Below, in pieces: positions 24,373 through 33,281 of a DNA stretch of 42,518 bases. Every line of letters starts with the position of its first letter. The stretch's first letter is position 1. A model generated the notes under the pieces. The model did not search any database. It had not been told where the DNA came from and saw only the letters and a program-made list of their open reading frames with translations. The position numbers and the translations under genes were made by a program. Source of the stretch: Solimicrobium sp040544425 (GTDB lineage Bacteria; Pseudomonadota; Gammaproteobacteria; Burkholderiales; Burkholderiaceae_D); contig JBEONO010000025.1 in the NCBI GenBank assembly GCA_040544425.1, positions 1 to 42,518 of the forward strand. The letters run 5' to 3'.

Positions 24373-25182
24373 CTAGTTTGAGGAAACCTCCCCAGAGCCC
24401 GTATTTGTAACAGATTTAATCATAGGATTGCCATAAATTTCGATATCACCACTGCCGGTTGACGTGACGTTTACATTTTTGCTTGCATAAATTTTGATGT
24501 TGCCGGAACCATTAGAGACTGCCTCGGCCTGCACCGAAATCAAGCGCTGGGTATCGATATTTCCGGCGCCGGTAGAAATCGCGGTCAGTTTTTTCGCCTT
24601 CCCAATGGCAGTAATTTCGCCTGATCCGGTGGAGATGAGCTCAATATGATCAATGTTACCCACCTCCAGTCGAATATTGCCACTGCCTTTGGTTTGCGCG
24701 GCCAGGTGCAGGTATTGCCCGGTAAAAGACAGATCACCAGAACCATTTAATTCAAAATTGATGTCGGGGCCGCTGAATCCCTGAATTTCGCTGTCACCAC
24801 TGCCAGACTGAGCCACGGAAGTTAATTTGGGAATAGTCAGCGTTAGTTTTACCGTTTGGTTCATTGTCACCAGCATTCCTTTGGTGTTGATACGCAACAC
24901 CGGCCCGTCTTGCTGTACAACCACCTTGGAAAGTAATCGCTCTTCACCGACCAATACCAGGCCAGATTGGTCTCCGCGAACAATCGCCAGATCGAATGGC
25001 CCATTCATCTCTACTCTTTCCACGTCGTTTGTCACTGTTCTGGATTGCTTGCTCAAATTTTGATTGGCCAAATTAATCGTCCCGGATTGTTTAACGTTGG
25101 CGCTCATCAGATTGTAGGCAATGGCCCCTAACGCTAACGCAAGCAACACCAGTATTAACATCGACTTCGCTATGAATTTCAT
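24373..25182 (-). CDS. Head-GIN domain (DUF2807) surface or periplasmic protein
   Basis: A 269-residue protein with an N-terminal membrane anchor or signal (about 5-25) and a beta-helical body. It opens with 'VERVEMNGPFDLAIVRGDQ', the DUF2807 start. Repeated 'GSGD/GSGN/GSGE' turns follow about every 18-20 residues (SGSGDSE, NGSGDLSF, KGSGNIRL, STGSGEITA, STGAGNID, SNGSGNIK, STGSGDIE, NTGSGEVS). Such turns mark the rungs of a right-handed beta solenoid. It follows the HAAS protein gene by 13 bases. The family is linked to envelope stress signalling in some bacteria; the exact role here is not known. Confidence 0.83.
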   Translation of the reverse strand: MKFIAKSMLILVLLALALGAIAYNLMSANVKQSGTINLANQNLSKQSRTVTNDVERVEMNGPFDLAIVRGDQSGLVLVGEERLLSKVVVQQDGPVLRINTKGMLVTMNQTVKLTLTIPKLTSVAQSGSGDSEIQGFSGPDINFELNGSGDLSFTGQYLHLAAQTKGSGNIRLEVGNIDHIELISTGSGEITAIGKAKKLTAISTGAGNIDTQRLISVQAEAVSNGSGNIKIYASKNVNVTSTGSGDIEIYGNPMIKSVTNTGSGEVSSN

Positions 25183-25195
25183 TTCGCCACTCCTT

Positions 25196-25939
25196 TTATG
25201 CGTTTTTCAGCAATGAAAAATGCCATGCCACAAATTGCCTCAACATACGAAACGTAAATCGAGTCGCCAAAAAGCAAAGTACTAAAAACAGCATACCGGC
25301 AAGAGTCGTGGCCAGGCCTTTCCAAAATGTATTTTTATCCAAATGAGTCGCGACATGAAAACCCTGATCTCGCAAGAAATGATGTGGATGTTGTTCAGGC
25401 GATTCATCGTCAGACCCGGCCTTGGCTAAATCGTCGCCATCGGCAAGCTCGGCAGGCACAATATCGATATCGGCGATCTTCAAATGCGTCGACCCTTTCA
25501 TTGCGAATTCATTTGAAAAATAATGAGCAGGTACATCGATATACTTTACCTCCGCCAGACTGGAGGCACTGATAAAAATGCCGGCCAGGTAGACAAGCAA
25601 AGCAGCCAGATAAAAGGCAGACAGTACTGCACAATAGATTGCGGCCGGCACCAGCAAAAATAGATCCATCACCATCAATCCAATGCCACTGATACCAGCC
25701 CGTGCCACTCCTTCCACGCTTACCGTTTTTTTCAGGTTGCCATTTAAGGTGCCAAGCTTTAATTTTAAAGCGGCGGTGTGCGGTGATCCCCATCGGTCGA
25801 CAATTACTTCTTCACTCACACCGGCCAATAGTTGGTCCGTAAACTGACGTTCAAAATTCACCAGCGCTGCATCCACCAATTCAATCGGCAGCGCATCGCA
25901 GGCCAATTTGAAAGCAGCGATAAATTCTAATTTAGTCAC
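25196..25939 (-). CDS. HAAS/DUF1700-type membrane protein
   Basis: A 247-residue protein. The N-terminal about 75 residues look like a HAAS domain: 'MTKLEFIAAFKLACDALPIE', 'ERQFTDQLLAGVSEEVIVDRWG' and 'SPHTAALKLK'. Two or three membrane helices follow at about 90-125, then a polar stretch with a His/Asp/Glu-rich segment (about 175-192), and a C-terminal helix near 210-230. HAAS proteins usually accompany a PadR-type regulator and a DUF2807 or DUF4097 protein. The DUF2807 partner is directly downstream, but no PadR gene is next to it. Confidence 0.72.
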   Translation of the reverse strand: MTKLEFIAAFKLACDALPIELVDAALVNFERQFTDQLLAGVSEEVIVDRWGSPHTAALKLKLGTLNGNLKKTVSVEGVARAGISGIGLMVMDLFLLVPAAIYCAVLSAFYLAALLVYLAGIFISASSLAEVKYIDVPAHYFSNEFAMKGSTHLKIADIDIVPAELADGDDLAKAGSDDESPEQHPHHFLRDQGFHVATHLDKNTFWKGLATTLAGMLFLVLCFLATRFTFRMLRQFVAWHFSLLKNA

Positions 25940-26387
25940 AACAGGCTCCTGGTTCGGTGTAATTAGGCTGAACTATATTCAAATATCAAATCCAATGCGG
26001 GGCTTTTGCGACCAAGCGTATTTTTTGAGGCATGGTCTGCAAGTGCGAACAACATTGCGAAATCGAAAATGTTTGTCCAGACACATCAATAAATTAACAA
26101 AGCATTAAAGAGTTGTACTTTATATCTCAGATCTTCAGCGACAATCGTGTCGTATTCAGCAACTTTAAAAATATTTCGACAAAATCAATAACAAAAAACA
26201 ACATTTCACCTGCGAAATTTTTTATCTTCGCTTAGAATTCGACATTCCGGCACAGATAATATTGACGCAAATAAACATTTCGGCTTCTTTCTGATTTTTT
26301 GCTGAGCGCTTACTGTTTAATAAATCCGTCGTGCCCTGACGTTTTGCAACAGGCAGCGGTTTAATTACCCTCAAGAAACCAATTAAA
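25940..26387. other. AT-rich intergenic region between divergent genes
   Basis: About 450 bases between the HAAS protein gene (minus) and the flavoprotein gene (plus). Promoters for both must lie here; no strong consensus boxes or protein-like frame were recognised. Short imperfect palindromes occur (for example CGACAATCGTGTCG near 26139), without clear meaning. Confidence 0.45.
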
Positions 26388-27629
26388 ATGAATCTTAAAA
26401 ACACTGTCCCAAACATCGTCGTGATTGGTGGTGGCCCTGCAGGGCTGATGGCGGCTGAAACACTCGCGCAAGGTGGGGTGCAAGTTGATTTGTTTGATGC
26501 GATGCCCTCGGTAGGGCGTAAATTTTTGCTGGCCGGTAAAGGAGGGTTAAACCTGACTCACGCGGAAGACACGGCAGATTTTCTTCGTCGCTATGGCCAC
26601 CGTCAGAATGAAATTGGTCGCTGGATTTATGAGTTCAATCCGCTCAATCTGCGGCAGTGGGCCAAGAATTTAGGTGTTGATACCTTTGTTGGCACATCTG
26701 GGCGCGTATTCCCCAGCGACATGAAAGCAGCCCCATTGTTGCGGGCCTGGCTACATCGTTTGCGAGCCAAAGGTGTGCGCTTTCATATGCGGCATCAATG
26801 GACCGGTTGGAGCGACGGCGCACTGCGTTTTAATTCCCCTGAAGGCGAGTACTTAAAAAGAGCGGATGCGGTGGTGTTGGCTCTTGGCGGAGCCAGTTGG
26901 CCACAATTGGGATCAAACGCTGCCTGGGTACCTTTGCTAAAGGCGAAGGGCGTACAGGTTGCCCCGCTGGAACCGAGCAATTGTGGCTTCAATGTCACCT
27001 GGTCGGATCACTTCAAATCACATTTCGCCGGTGAACCACTCAGCCCGGTTGCAATCACCTTCACGAACGAATCGGGCACATCGTCACGGAGACTGGGCCA
27101 GTTTGTCGTTACCGAACACGGTGTCGAGGGCAGTCTGATCTATGCCCTGTCCGGTTTATTACGGGAGCAAATCAAAGCCCACGGAAGCACACAAATTTAT
27201 CTGGATCTGCTGCCTGATCTACCTTTACATCGTGCAGTTCAGCACTGCGAGCATCCGCGCGGTTCGCGATCGGTTGCGGGCCATTTGCAGAGCCGTTTAA
27301 ATTTGCGCGGCGTGAAAACTGCATTGCTGCGTGAACTCTGCACTCCTGAAACGCTCCAGGAACCAGTGTTGCTGGCAAACGCCATCAAAGCACTTCCCAT
27401 TAACCTGCTCTCGCCTCGCCCGATTGAAGAGGTGATCAGCACGGCAGGAGGCGTAAAGCTGGAATCAATGAATCGAAACCTCATGCTGAAAGAATACCCG
27501 GGAGTTTTTTGTGCTGGAGAGATGCTGGATTGGGAGGCGCCAACCGGTGGGTATTTATTAACCGCATGTTTTGCAAGCGGCAAAGTCGCAGGCAAAGCGG
27601 CGCTGGAATGGATCGCGCAAAAGAAATGA
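26388..27629 (+). CDS. HI0933/YhiN-type NAD(P)/FAD-dependent oxidoreductase
   Basis: A 413-residue flavoprotein. The dinucleotide-binding motif is 'VVIGGGPAGLMAAETLAQGG' at about 10-29, followed by 'DAMPSVGRKFLLAGKGGLNL' at about 38-57, the hallmark of the HI0933 group. The FAD-contacting C-terminal segment is 'YPGVFCAGEMLDWEAPTGGY' at about 370-389. The subfamily (TIGR03862-like) is widespread but its substrate is unknown. Its TGA overlaps the start of the DUF1289 gene. Confidence 0.9.
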   Translation: MNLKNTVPNIVVIGGGPAGLMAAETLAQGGVQVDLFDAMPSVGRKFLLAGKGGLNLTHAEDTADFLRRYGHRQNEIGRWIYEFNPLNLRQWAKNLGVDTFVGTSGRVFPSDMKAAPLLRAWLHRLRAKGVRFHMRHQWTGWSDGALRFNSPEGEYLKRADAVVLALGGASWPQLGSNAAWVPLLKAKGVQVAPLEPSNCGFNVTWSDHFKSHFAGEPLSPVAITFTNESGTSSRRLGQFVVTEHGVEGSLIYALSGLLREQIKAHGSTQIYLDLLPDLPLHRAVQHCEHPRGSRSVAGHLQSRLNLRGVKTALLRELCTPETLQEPVLLANAIKALPINLLSPRPIEEVISTAGGVKLESMNRNLMLKEYPGVFCAGEMLDWEAPTGGYLLTACFASGKVAGKAALEWIAQKK

Positions 27630-27817
27630 CTGCACCCCACCAGATCAGCACCCCGGTTCCCTCGCCGTGCGTAAGCCTGTGCAAGATTAACCAAGACAGT
27701 GGCTTATGCGAGGGATGCTGGCGAACACTTGAAGAAATTGTAGTCTGGGGAACGGCCAGCGATGAGGTCAAGCGATCAATTTGGCAAAAAATTGATCAGC
27801 GCAAGTCTATTGATTAA
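27626..27817 (+). CDS. DUF1289 small cysteine-motif protein
   Basis: A 63-residue protein starting with the ATG that overlaps the flavoprotein stop (ATGA). The DUF1289 signature is 'PSPCVSLCKINQDSGLCEGC' (four cysteines, C-x3-C-x8-C-x2-C) followed by 'WRTLEEIVVWGTASDEVKRS'. The cysteines may bind iron-sulphur or zinc. An in-frame ATG at 27608 would add six residues inside the flavoprotein gene. The coupling suggests that the two proteins are made together, possibly as redox partners (inference). Confidence 0.85.
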   Translation: MTAPHQISTPVPSPCVSLCKINQDSGLCEGCWRTLEEIVVWGTASDEVKRSIWQKIDQRKSID

Positions 27818-27995
27818 AAACCTGCCTTAATAATCACCTGGCCCTTATTGATCGCTTGTGCCATCTCACCGGTCCCACTCAAAATCTGGCCAACACTATA
27901 GGTGCTGGCTCAGAGAATTCAAGGCATATTTTAAATTCAAGTTTTTCGGGGTTCTTGTCGTAATAAGTAGAACCCTAACTGATTGCTGGCAATAT

Positions 27996-29078
27996 ATGCG
28001 TAATTTCCCCACTGCTTCGTTTTCCTCGCTCCTGACCGGCGCTGTACTTGCGTTTTGCTTCAACACTTCTAGTTACGCAGCCGATGAAACTGCGCCAACT
28101 AAGCCGATCACGCCAGACTCCATTCCAAACAAGATTAAGGCGCTGGAAAATACAGACGGCAGTTTAAAAACCAAAATGACCGCCAGTTCCAGCAAGACAG
28201 GCGCAAAATCTGCAGCGCCACCCGCCAAAGACGAATTGAGTCCTGAAGAGCTGGCTGACCGTATAGCCAAAAAAATGGCCGAGCTGCACAAAGAAAACGA
28301 ACGCATCAAAGCACAGGCGCCGGTCCGCAAAGCTGTTCCGGCCAATCCTGCAGGTATGCCACACGGTGCAAACCTGGCTGGCGACAGCATGATGGCTGCG
28401 CGAGATATCCACTGGAGTTACGAAGGTGAAGGCGGTCCGGCACGATGGGGCAAAATTGATTCGGCCAATGCAAAATGCGACATCGGAGAACGTCAGTCGC
28501 CTATCGATATCCGGGACGGCATCCACGTTGATCTGGATCCCGTTGTGTTCGACTACAAGCCGGTTCGGTTCAATGTCATTGACACTGGACACACCATCCA
28601 AGTCAATCTTGGCGCTGGCAGCAGCATCACGATATTGGGCCGGCGCTATGATCTGGTGCAATTCCATTTTCATCGACCATCAGAAGAACGTGTCAACGGG
28701 ATTGGTTACGAAATGGTTGCACATCTGGTGCACAAGGACATGGACGGCAAACTTGTGGTGATCGCGCTGTTAATCCAGCAAGGCAAACCGAACAGCCTGG
28801 TACAAACGATCTGGAATTACATGCCGCTTGAAAAAAATGATGCCGTTCAACCCCCTGGCATGATCGATATGAGCCAACTACTTCCCGCCAGCCGTCAGTA
28901 CTACACGTACATGGGATCACTGACCACCCCGCCCTGCACTGAAGGCGTGCTCTGGGTGGTATTCAAAGAACCGATCGAGCTATCTGCGGACCAGATCAGT
29001 ATTTTCAGTCGCCTGTACCCAATGAATGCAAGGCCGATTCAAAGCAATGCCGGACGTTTAATCAAAGAATCCAACTGA
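27996..29078 (+). CDS. Periplasmic alpha-carbonic anhydrase with long N-terminal extension
   Basis: Hydrates carbon dioxide to bicarbonate in the periplasm. The ATG at 27996 is chosen because it starts a signal peptide (about 1-28, ending 'SSYAAD'); an upstream in-frame ATG at 27858 gives no signal. The product has 360 residues. The catalytic domain (about 138-358) has the zinc histidines His224, His226 ('FHFHRPSE') and His243 ('AHLVHKD'), 'RQSPIDI' near 167 and 'SLTTPPCTEGVLW' near 305. Before it lies a Lys/Ala/Pro/Ser-rich linker plus a charged helix (about 80-107, 'PEELADRIAKKMAELHKEN'), extra to the usual family. Confidence 0.92.
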   Translation: MRNFPTASFSSLLTGAVLAFCFNTSSYAADETAPTKPITPDSIPNKIKALENTDGSLKTKMTASSSKTGAKSAAPPAKDELSPEELADRIAKKMAELHKENERIKAQAPVRKAVPANPAGMPHGANLAGDSMMAARDIHWSYEGEGGPARWGKIDSANAKCDIGERQSPIDIRDGIHVDLDPVVFDYKPVRFNVIDTGHTIQVNLGAGSSITILGRRYDLVQFHFHRPSEERVNGIGYEMVAHLVHKDMDGKLVVIALLIQQGKPNSLVQTIWNYMPLEKNDAVQPPGMIDMSQLLPASRQYYTYMGSLTTPPCTEGVLWVVFKEPIELSADQISIFSRLYPMNARPIQSNAGRLIKESN

Positions 29079-29261
29079 CCAAGCCAATTACCAGAGATCG
29101 ATTACAGGGCGAAGCCAGCCAAAGGCAGATTTCTGCGCCGGACCTAATTTTCCAATCCAGATAAAGTCAGACAAATTTTCATCATTCATTTTTTACATTA
29201 AAATGTCCGCGAGATTAAAACAAATCGATCTCATTTCATCAATGCAAAAATCAGGTAATGA

Positions 29262-30071
29262 ATGAAACAAACTCTCAGCATTATTGGGGCGGGAAAAGTA
29301 GGGCAAGTTCTCGGTCAACAATTTCATCGGCATCAAATCTTCAGAATTCAGGATGTATTGAATCGAACCGTTGAAAGCAGCGACGCAGCGTGCGCATTTA
29401 TCGGCGCAGGGCAGCCGATTTCAGATTTTGCAGAATTGCGCCCGGCAGATATTTTTATGATCACGGTTCCCGATGATCAAATAAGAAACTGTAGCATCAA
29501 GCTTCAAGAGCAGGGTTTGATCACCGCGGCTACTATCGTGTTTCATTGCAGCGGGGCACTCAATGCAAGTGAATTAGGCTTGAAAGATGGCGCGGCAAGT
29601 CTTCATCCAATGCGCAGCTTCGCCGATCCGGCCTTTGTTGCACAACACTTTATTCCCACGATATGCACTCTGGAAGGCGATCGCAAAGCAACGCGCATGC
29701 TGGCTCTGGCGTGTCAGAACGCAGGAACACAAATTGTGGAAATCAATGCAGAAGGCAAAACGCTCTACCATGCTGCGGCAGTTTTCGCCAGCAACTACCT
29801 GGTGACGTTAATGGATGCAGCACTGCAAACTTTTGCAGCAGCAGGCATACCGCATGAGATGGCATTGCGCATGACCAAACCGCTGGCGCAAGAAACATTC
29901 AATAATATTTTCAAGATGGGGACACAGCAATCGCTGACCGGGCCAATTGCACGTGGCGATGCGCGCACGGTGGAGCGTCATCAGGAAGCGCTAAAAAAAT
30001 GGGATGGCAATGTCGCCGACCTGTACGTGCAGCTGGCAAAATCCACCCAGACCATGAAGGACCGGAGTTAA
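29262..30071 (+). CDS. Rossmann-fold/DUF2520 protein (F420-dependent-reductase-like)
   Basis: A 269-residue protein with an N-terminal Rossmann domain: the nucleotide motif 'IIGAGKVGQVLG' at about 6-17, and 'FMITVPDDQI' and 'VFHCSGALNASEL' further on. The DUF2520 C-terminal half starts with 'ASLHPMRSF' and includes 'YHAAAVFASNYLVTL' and 'LTGPIARGD'. It resembles ketopantoate/pyrroline-carboxylate-reductase-type NADP enzymes, but no substrate is known. An AGGTAA lies ahead of its ATG. The gene is convergent with the GGDEF gene. Confidence 0.85.
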   Translation: MKQTLSIIGAGKVGQVLGQQFHRHQIFRIQDVLNRTVESSDAACAFIGAGQPISDFAELRPADIFMITVPDDQIRNCSIKLQEQGLITAATIVFHCSGALNASELGLKDGAASLHPMRSFADPAFVAQHFIPTICTLEGDRKATRMLALACQNAGTQIVEINAEGKTLYHAAAVFASNYLVTLMDAALQTFAAAGIPHEMALRMTKPLAQETFNNIFKMGTQQSLTGPIARGDARTVERHQEALKKWDGNVADLYVQLAKSTQTMKDRS

Positions 30072-30085
30072 ACCAGGCGCGTTAT

Positions 30086-31540
30086 TTAGATACTCAGGTA
30101 ATAGGAAATTTCTGCGCGATTTCTGCCCTCGGATTTCGCCAGATACACAGCCTCGTCGACGCGGGCAAAAAGTTCATCGATTGATTCATTTTCAGTCCAC
30201 TCGGCAACACCTAAACTGATGGTGACGCTTGCTTCCTGATCATCGAATGCAAATGAATGGTTCTGTACATTCAGCCGCAATTGTTCGGCCACCTTGTACG
30301 CCTGTTCAAGCTCACAACGTTTGAGCAGCACAGCAAACTGCTCACCACTCCAACGGCATAACAAGTCACTGCCGCGCACCGATCTGCGGCTTAATCTGGC
30401 AATATCGGTGATGATTTTATCGCCGGTCGCGTGACCATGCGACTCGTTGATTTTTTTCAAATAATCGATGTCGAATAAAATAAACGACAGGGGCAGTTTC
30501 AGGCGCTGCATCTCCAGCACTTCCTGTTGAAAGGAGTTAGTAAAAGACTGGCGATTCATCAAGCCGGTCATGCTGTCTCTGCTCGCCAACGCGCGTAATC
30601 GGCTCTGGTGACGGGCGATTGAAAACCAGGCCAACACCAACGCAAATATCAACGTGATCGATCCAACCAGCGCATTGGCATATGCCAGTGGCCAGGTTTG
30701 GCGAATGATATTTTGAGGATTGTCCTCGACAACCAAATACCAATTCAGCTCTGGAATGAAACGGGCGTTCAGATCAATTCGCGTGCCGTCCAGATCATAT
30801 GAATAGTTTGTGGTGCGCTGCTGCTTGAGCAATGCATCGGCAAGCAGTTTAATGCCTGCCTGTTGATGAATATTTCCAGCTTTTCCTGTATTGGACAACA
30901 CTATTTTTCCGGCTTGATCAACGAAATAGATTGAGCCAGCCAAGTCGCTGTCATCGTGACCGGCCGCAAAGTCAAATGCATTGATCGCCACGCTGAGACC
31001 AACTGCACCTTCGAACTGATGGTTTGCGTTGAGCAGACGGCGGCTCAGGAAAAGTGTGGAATGGTTATCGCTGTCTGGCTCAGGAACGATTGTGATGTCA
31101 TACGGGCGGTTTGACTCACGCGTTTTTCGGTACCATGGGTCGCGGCCATCTTCGAGATTGATTGTCCGCACCGTACCCAGGCTGTCGACATATTTCCCAT
31201 TCGCGTCGCTTACCAAAAAATGCGCCAGCGAATTATCAGTCGCTTTGGCAGATCTAAGATGCGCAATCAAAGACTGACTGTCTTGTTCTTCGCTCACCAT
31301 CCACTCATGCAAAAATTCATCGTCAGCAATCCGGGGCGACATGGCCAAAGCCTTGGCAACATCGGTCTGCAGTGCAGCATGGAGATTGGCACCGACCAGT
31401 GGCAATGTTTTTTTCAGACTTTGCTGCGCCAGCATGTCACGCGACAAATACAGCGTGAGTGCGCTATTGATCACCAAGCCGATCACCAATAGCAATCCCA
31501 GCCACAGCAGGAGATTGTATTTTTTAAACAAACGGCGCAT
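30086..31540 (-). CDS. Membrane GGDEF-domain protein with periplasmic Cache-like sensor
   Basis: A 484-residue signalling protein. A membrane helix (about 10-31), a periplasmic double-Cache-type sensor (about 40-275) and a second helix (about 285-307) precede a cytoplasmic GGDEF domain (about 318-480). The domain shows 'DSMTGLMNR' (322-330) and 'FDIDYLKKINESHGHATGDK' (356-375). The inhibitory I-site RxxD is intact (Arg389-Gly-Ser-Asp392). The signature reads Ser398-Gly-Glu-Gln-Phe402 instead of GGDEF or GGEEF. Diguanylate cyclase activity is therefore uncertain. Confidence 0.9.
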   Translation of the reverse strand: MRRLFKKYNLLLWLGLLLVIGLVINSALTLYLSRDMLAQQSLKKTLPLVGANLHAALQTDVAKALAMSPRIADDEFLHEWMVSEEQDSQSLIAHLRSAKATDNSLAHFLVSDANGKYVDSLGTVRTINLEDGRDPWYRKTRESNRPYDITIVPEPDSDNHSTLFLSRRLLNANHQFEGAVGLSVAINAFDFAAGHDDSDLAGSIYFVDQAGKIVLSNTGKAGNIHQQAGIKLLADALLKQQRTTNYSYDLDGTRIDLNARFIPELNWYLVVEDNPQNIIRQTWPLAYANALVGSITLIFALVLAWFSIARHQSRLRALASRDSMTGLMNRQSFTNSFQQEVLEMQRLKLPLSFILFDIDYLKKINESHGHATGDKIITDIARLSRRSVRGSDLLCRWSGEQFAVLLKRCELEQAYKVAEQLRLNVQNHSFAFDDQEASVTISLGVAEWTENESIDELFARVDEAVYLAKSEGRNRAEISYYLSI

Positions 31541-31772
31541 AGAGATAATGTGTTTTAGGTTTGAGAGAAGTAACGCTGACCGATTTTAGTTCATGCAGAG
31601 CGATTTTGTGCCGAATATGTTTTAGGTGCCGCGCCTGTATTCGCTCATTATATTTGCTAAAAAGGTATTTTAATTTCAGAAAGTGCAGCATAAAGCCATC
31701 CCAGTTTGCTCATTTACCAGTTAATGACTGTATCATCCCCATTTCAGTGCTCATAACCGATTTGGGGACAAT
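31541..31772. other. Intergenic region between the GGDEF gene and the permease operon
   Basis: The first part of the 376-base gap between divergent genes. It should hold the GGDEF-gene promoter on the minus strand; no confident promoter, terminator or gene is visible. Confidence 0.4.
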
Positions 31773-31868
31773 ATGAAATTAACTGCATGGGTTACGATCG
31801 CCTGCCTGTTCATGTGCAACCGGGTAATTTCCAGATCTGGAACAATGATTGATTTGACCACCCGCTAG
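31773..31868 (+). CDS. Possible 31-residue signal-peptide-like small protein
   Basis: A short frame starting ATG with GGGGA five bases upstream and ending TAG. The product starts MKLTAWVTIACLFMC: a Lys followed by a hydrophobic stretch, like a signal peptide or the beginning of a lipoprotein, and then a short polar tail. It could be a real small membrane peptide or the remnant of a longer secreted protein. There is no homology evidence in the sequence itself; low confidence. Confidence 0.25.
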   Translation: MKLTAWVTIACLFMCNRVISRSGTMIDLTTR

Positions 31869-31916
31869 TCACAAACTGCAATCAGCCCGCAGCGCTTACC
31901 TGACCAACTGTCACCT

Positions 31917-32924
31917 ATGCCAAATAAATATACTGTACCCGTCATTGCATCCTACCTGTTGGCCCTTCTGGCGGCAGTGGTCATCCTGAAAGCCGGTTTA
32001 CTACTCGCGCTGTTTTCCGGCCTGATCGTGTATTCACTGGTGCATTTAATGACACCATTCGTCGAGAAAAAAATCCGATTTGTACGGGCTCGCCTTTTAG
32101 TCATCGTCGTGTTGGCGATCGTTGTGATCAGCTGCCTGACTGCGTTGATTATCGCTGCGATCTCATTTGCCAGAAGTGATGCCGGCAGCGTGCACATGAT
32201 GTTACAGAGCATGGCAGGCATCATCGAAGCCTCGCGTCCGCAGATTCCAGCTTGGGTCAGCAACTATCTGCCCAACGGCAGTGAAGCGCTGCGTGGTTTG
32301 ATGTCTGACTGGTTTCGCGAGCACGGGGAGGAAGCGCAGCGCTGGGGGCAGGAAGCCGGACACTCGATTATTCATCTGCTCATGGGCATGATCATCGGCG
32401 GCCTGATTGCCGTGCGAGACAGCCATACCTGCATGACTGAATTTGCCGGTGCACTTCAGGAGCGCGCCATCAATCTGCAATCCGCGTTTCAACGCATCGT
32501 CTTTGCCCAGGTGCGCATTTCGGGAATCAACGCAGCACTGTCTTCGATTTACCTGCTGATCATCCTGCCAACTTCCGGCGTTCATTTGCCGTTTTCAAAA
32601 ACCATGGTGCTGATCACCTTTGTCGCCGGTTTACTTCCCGTGGTCGGCAATATCATTTCCAATACCGTGATCGTGGTGGTCAGCCTGTCTCATTCGGTGC
32701 AAATTGCTTTCTTTTCCTTGTGCTACATGATGGTGATCCACAAGCTCGAATACTTTTTAAATGCCAAAATCATCGGCACGCAAATCAATGCCATGGCATG
32801 GGAATTACTGATCGCGATCCTGGTCATGGAAGCGATATTCGGCATCCCTGGTCTGGTTGCTGCACCGGTGTTTTATGCCTGGCTGAAAATGGAATTGGGC
32901 ATGGGTTGCAAGCGTATCAGGTAA
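31917..32924 (+). CDS. AI-2E/PerM-family membrane permease
   Basis: A 335-residue multispanning membrane protein with hydrophobic segments at about 8-45, 60-85, 150-170 and four more between 210 and 320. 'LLPVVGNIISNTVIVVVSLS' and 'YFLNAKIIGTQINAMAWELL' are the family's C-terminal conserved region. PerM/AI-2E proteins include an autoinducer exporter and Na+/H+ antiporters; the substrate here is unknown. It starts a plus-strand operon: the cysteine-cluster gene begins three bases after its stop. Confidence 0.85.
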   Translation: MPNKYTVPVIASYLLALLAAVVILKAGLLLALFSGLIVYSLVHLMTPFVEKKIRFVRARLLVIVVLAIVVISCLTALIIAAISFARSDAGSVHMMLQSMAGIIEASRPQIPAWVSNYLPNGSEALRGLMSDWFREHGEEAQRWGQEAGHSIIHLLMGMIIGGLIAVRDSHTCMTEFAGALQERAINLQSAFQRIVFAQVRISGINAALSSIYLLIILPTSGVHLPFSKTMVLITFVAGLLPVVGNIISNTVIVVVSLSHSVQIAFFSLCYMMVIHKLEYFLNAKIIGTQINAMAWELLIAILVMEAIFGIPGLVAAPVFYAWLKMELGMGCKRIR

Positions 32925-32927
32925 GCG

Positions 32928-33257
32928 ATGACCGATCACACCATCATCCAGATTCATCCGGCCGCACCAGAAAAACCCGAGTACGGCGCGCCCTGCAATG
33001 GATGTGGCGTATGCTGCCTGGTGGCGCCCTGCCCGGTTTCTGCACTGCTGTTGGCGCACCGGGAAAACGCCTGCCCGGCTCTGGTCTGGCAGTCAGAAAC
33101 GAATAAGTACCGATGCGGCATGCTGCAGGCACCTTCAGAATACTGTCGCTGGCTGCCACGCATGTTAGACCGGCTGTTGATCTCACTGATACGCCGCCAG
33201 CTGGCCCTCGATATCGGCTGCGATGCAGCTATAGAAATCGATCAGTCAATACAATAA
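32928..33257 (+). CDS. YkgJ-like cysteine-cluster protein
   Basis: A 109-residue protein with a dense cysteine motif near the N-terminus, 'CNGCGVCCLVAPCPVS' (C-x2-C-x2-CC-x5-C, about 23-38). Three more cysteines follow: one in 'ENACPAL', one in 'YRCGML' and one in 'EYCRWL'. The pattern resembles the YkgJ/UPF0153 zinc- or iron-chelating family. The ATG is preceded by AGGTAAGC and lies three bases after the PerM stop. A metal centre is likely, its role is unknown. Confidence 0.7.
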   Translation: MTDHTIIQIHPAAPEKPEYGAPCNGCGVCCLVAPCPVSALLLAHRENACPALVWQSETNKYRCGMLQAPSEYCRWLPRMLDRLLISLIRRQLALDIGCDAAIEIDQSIQ

Positions 33258-33281
33258 CCTTTTTTACATCACGAGCTCACT

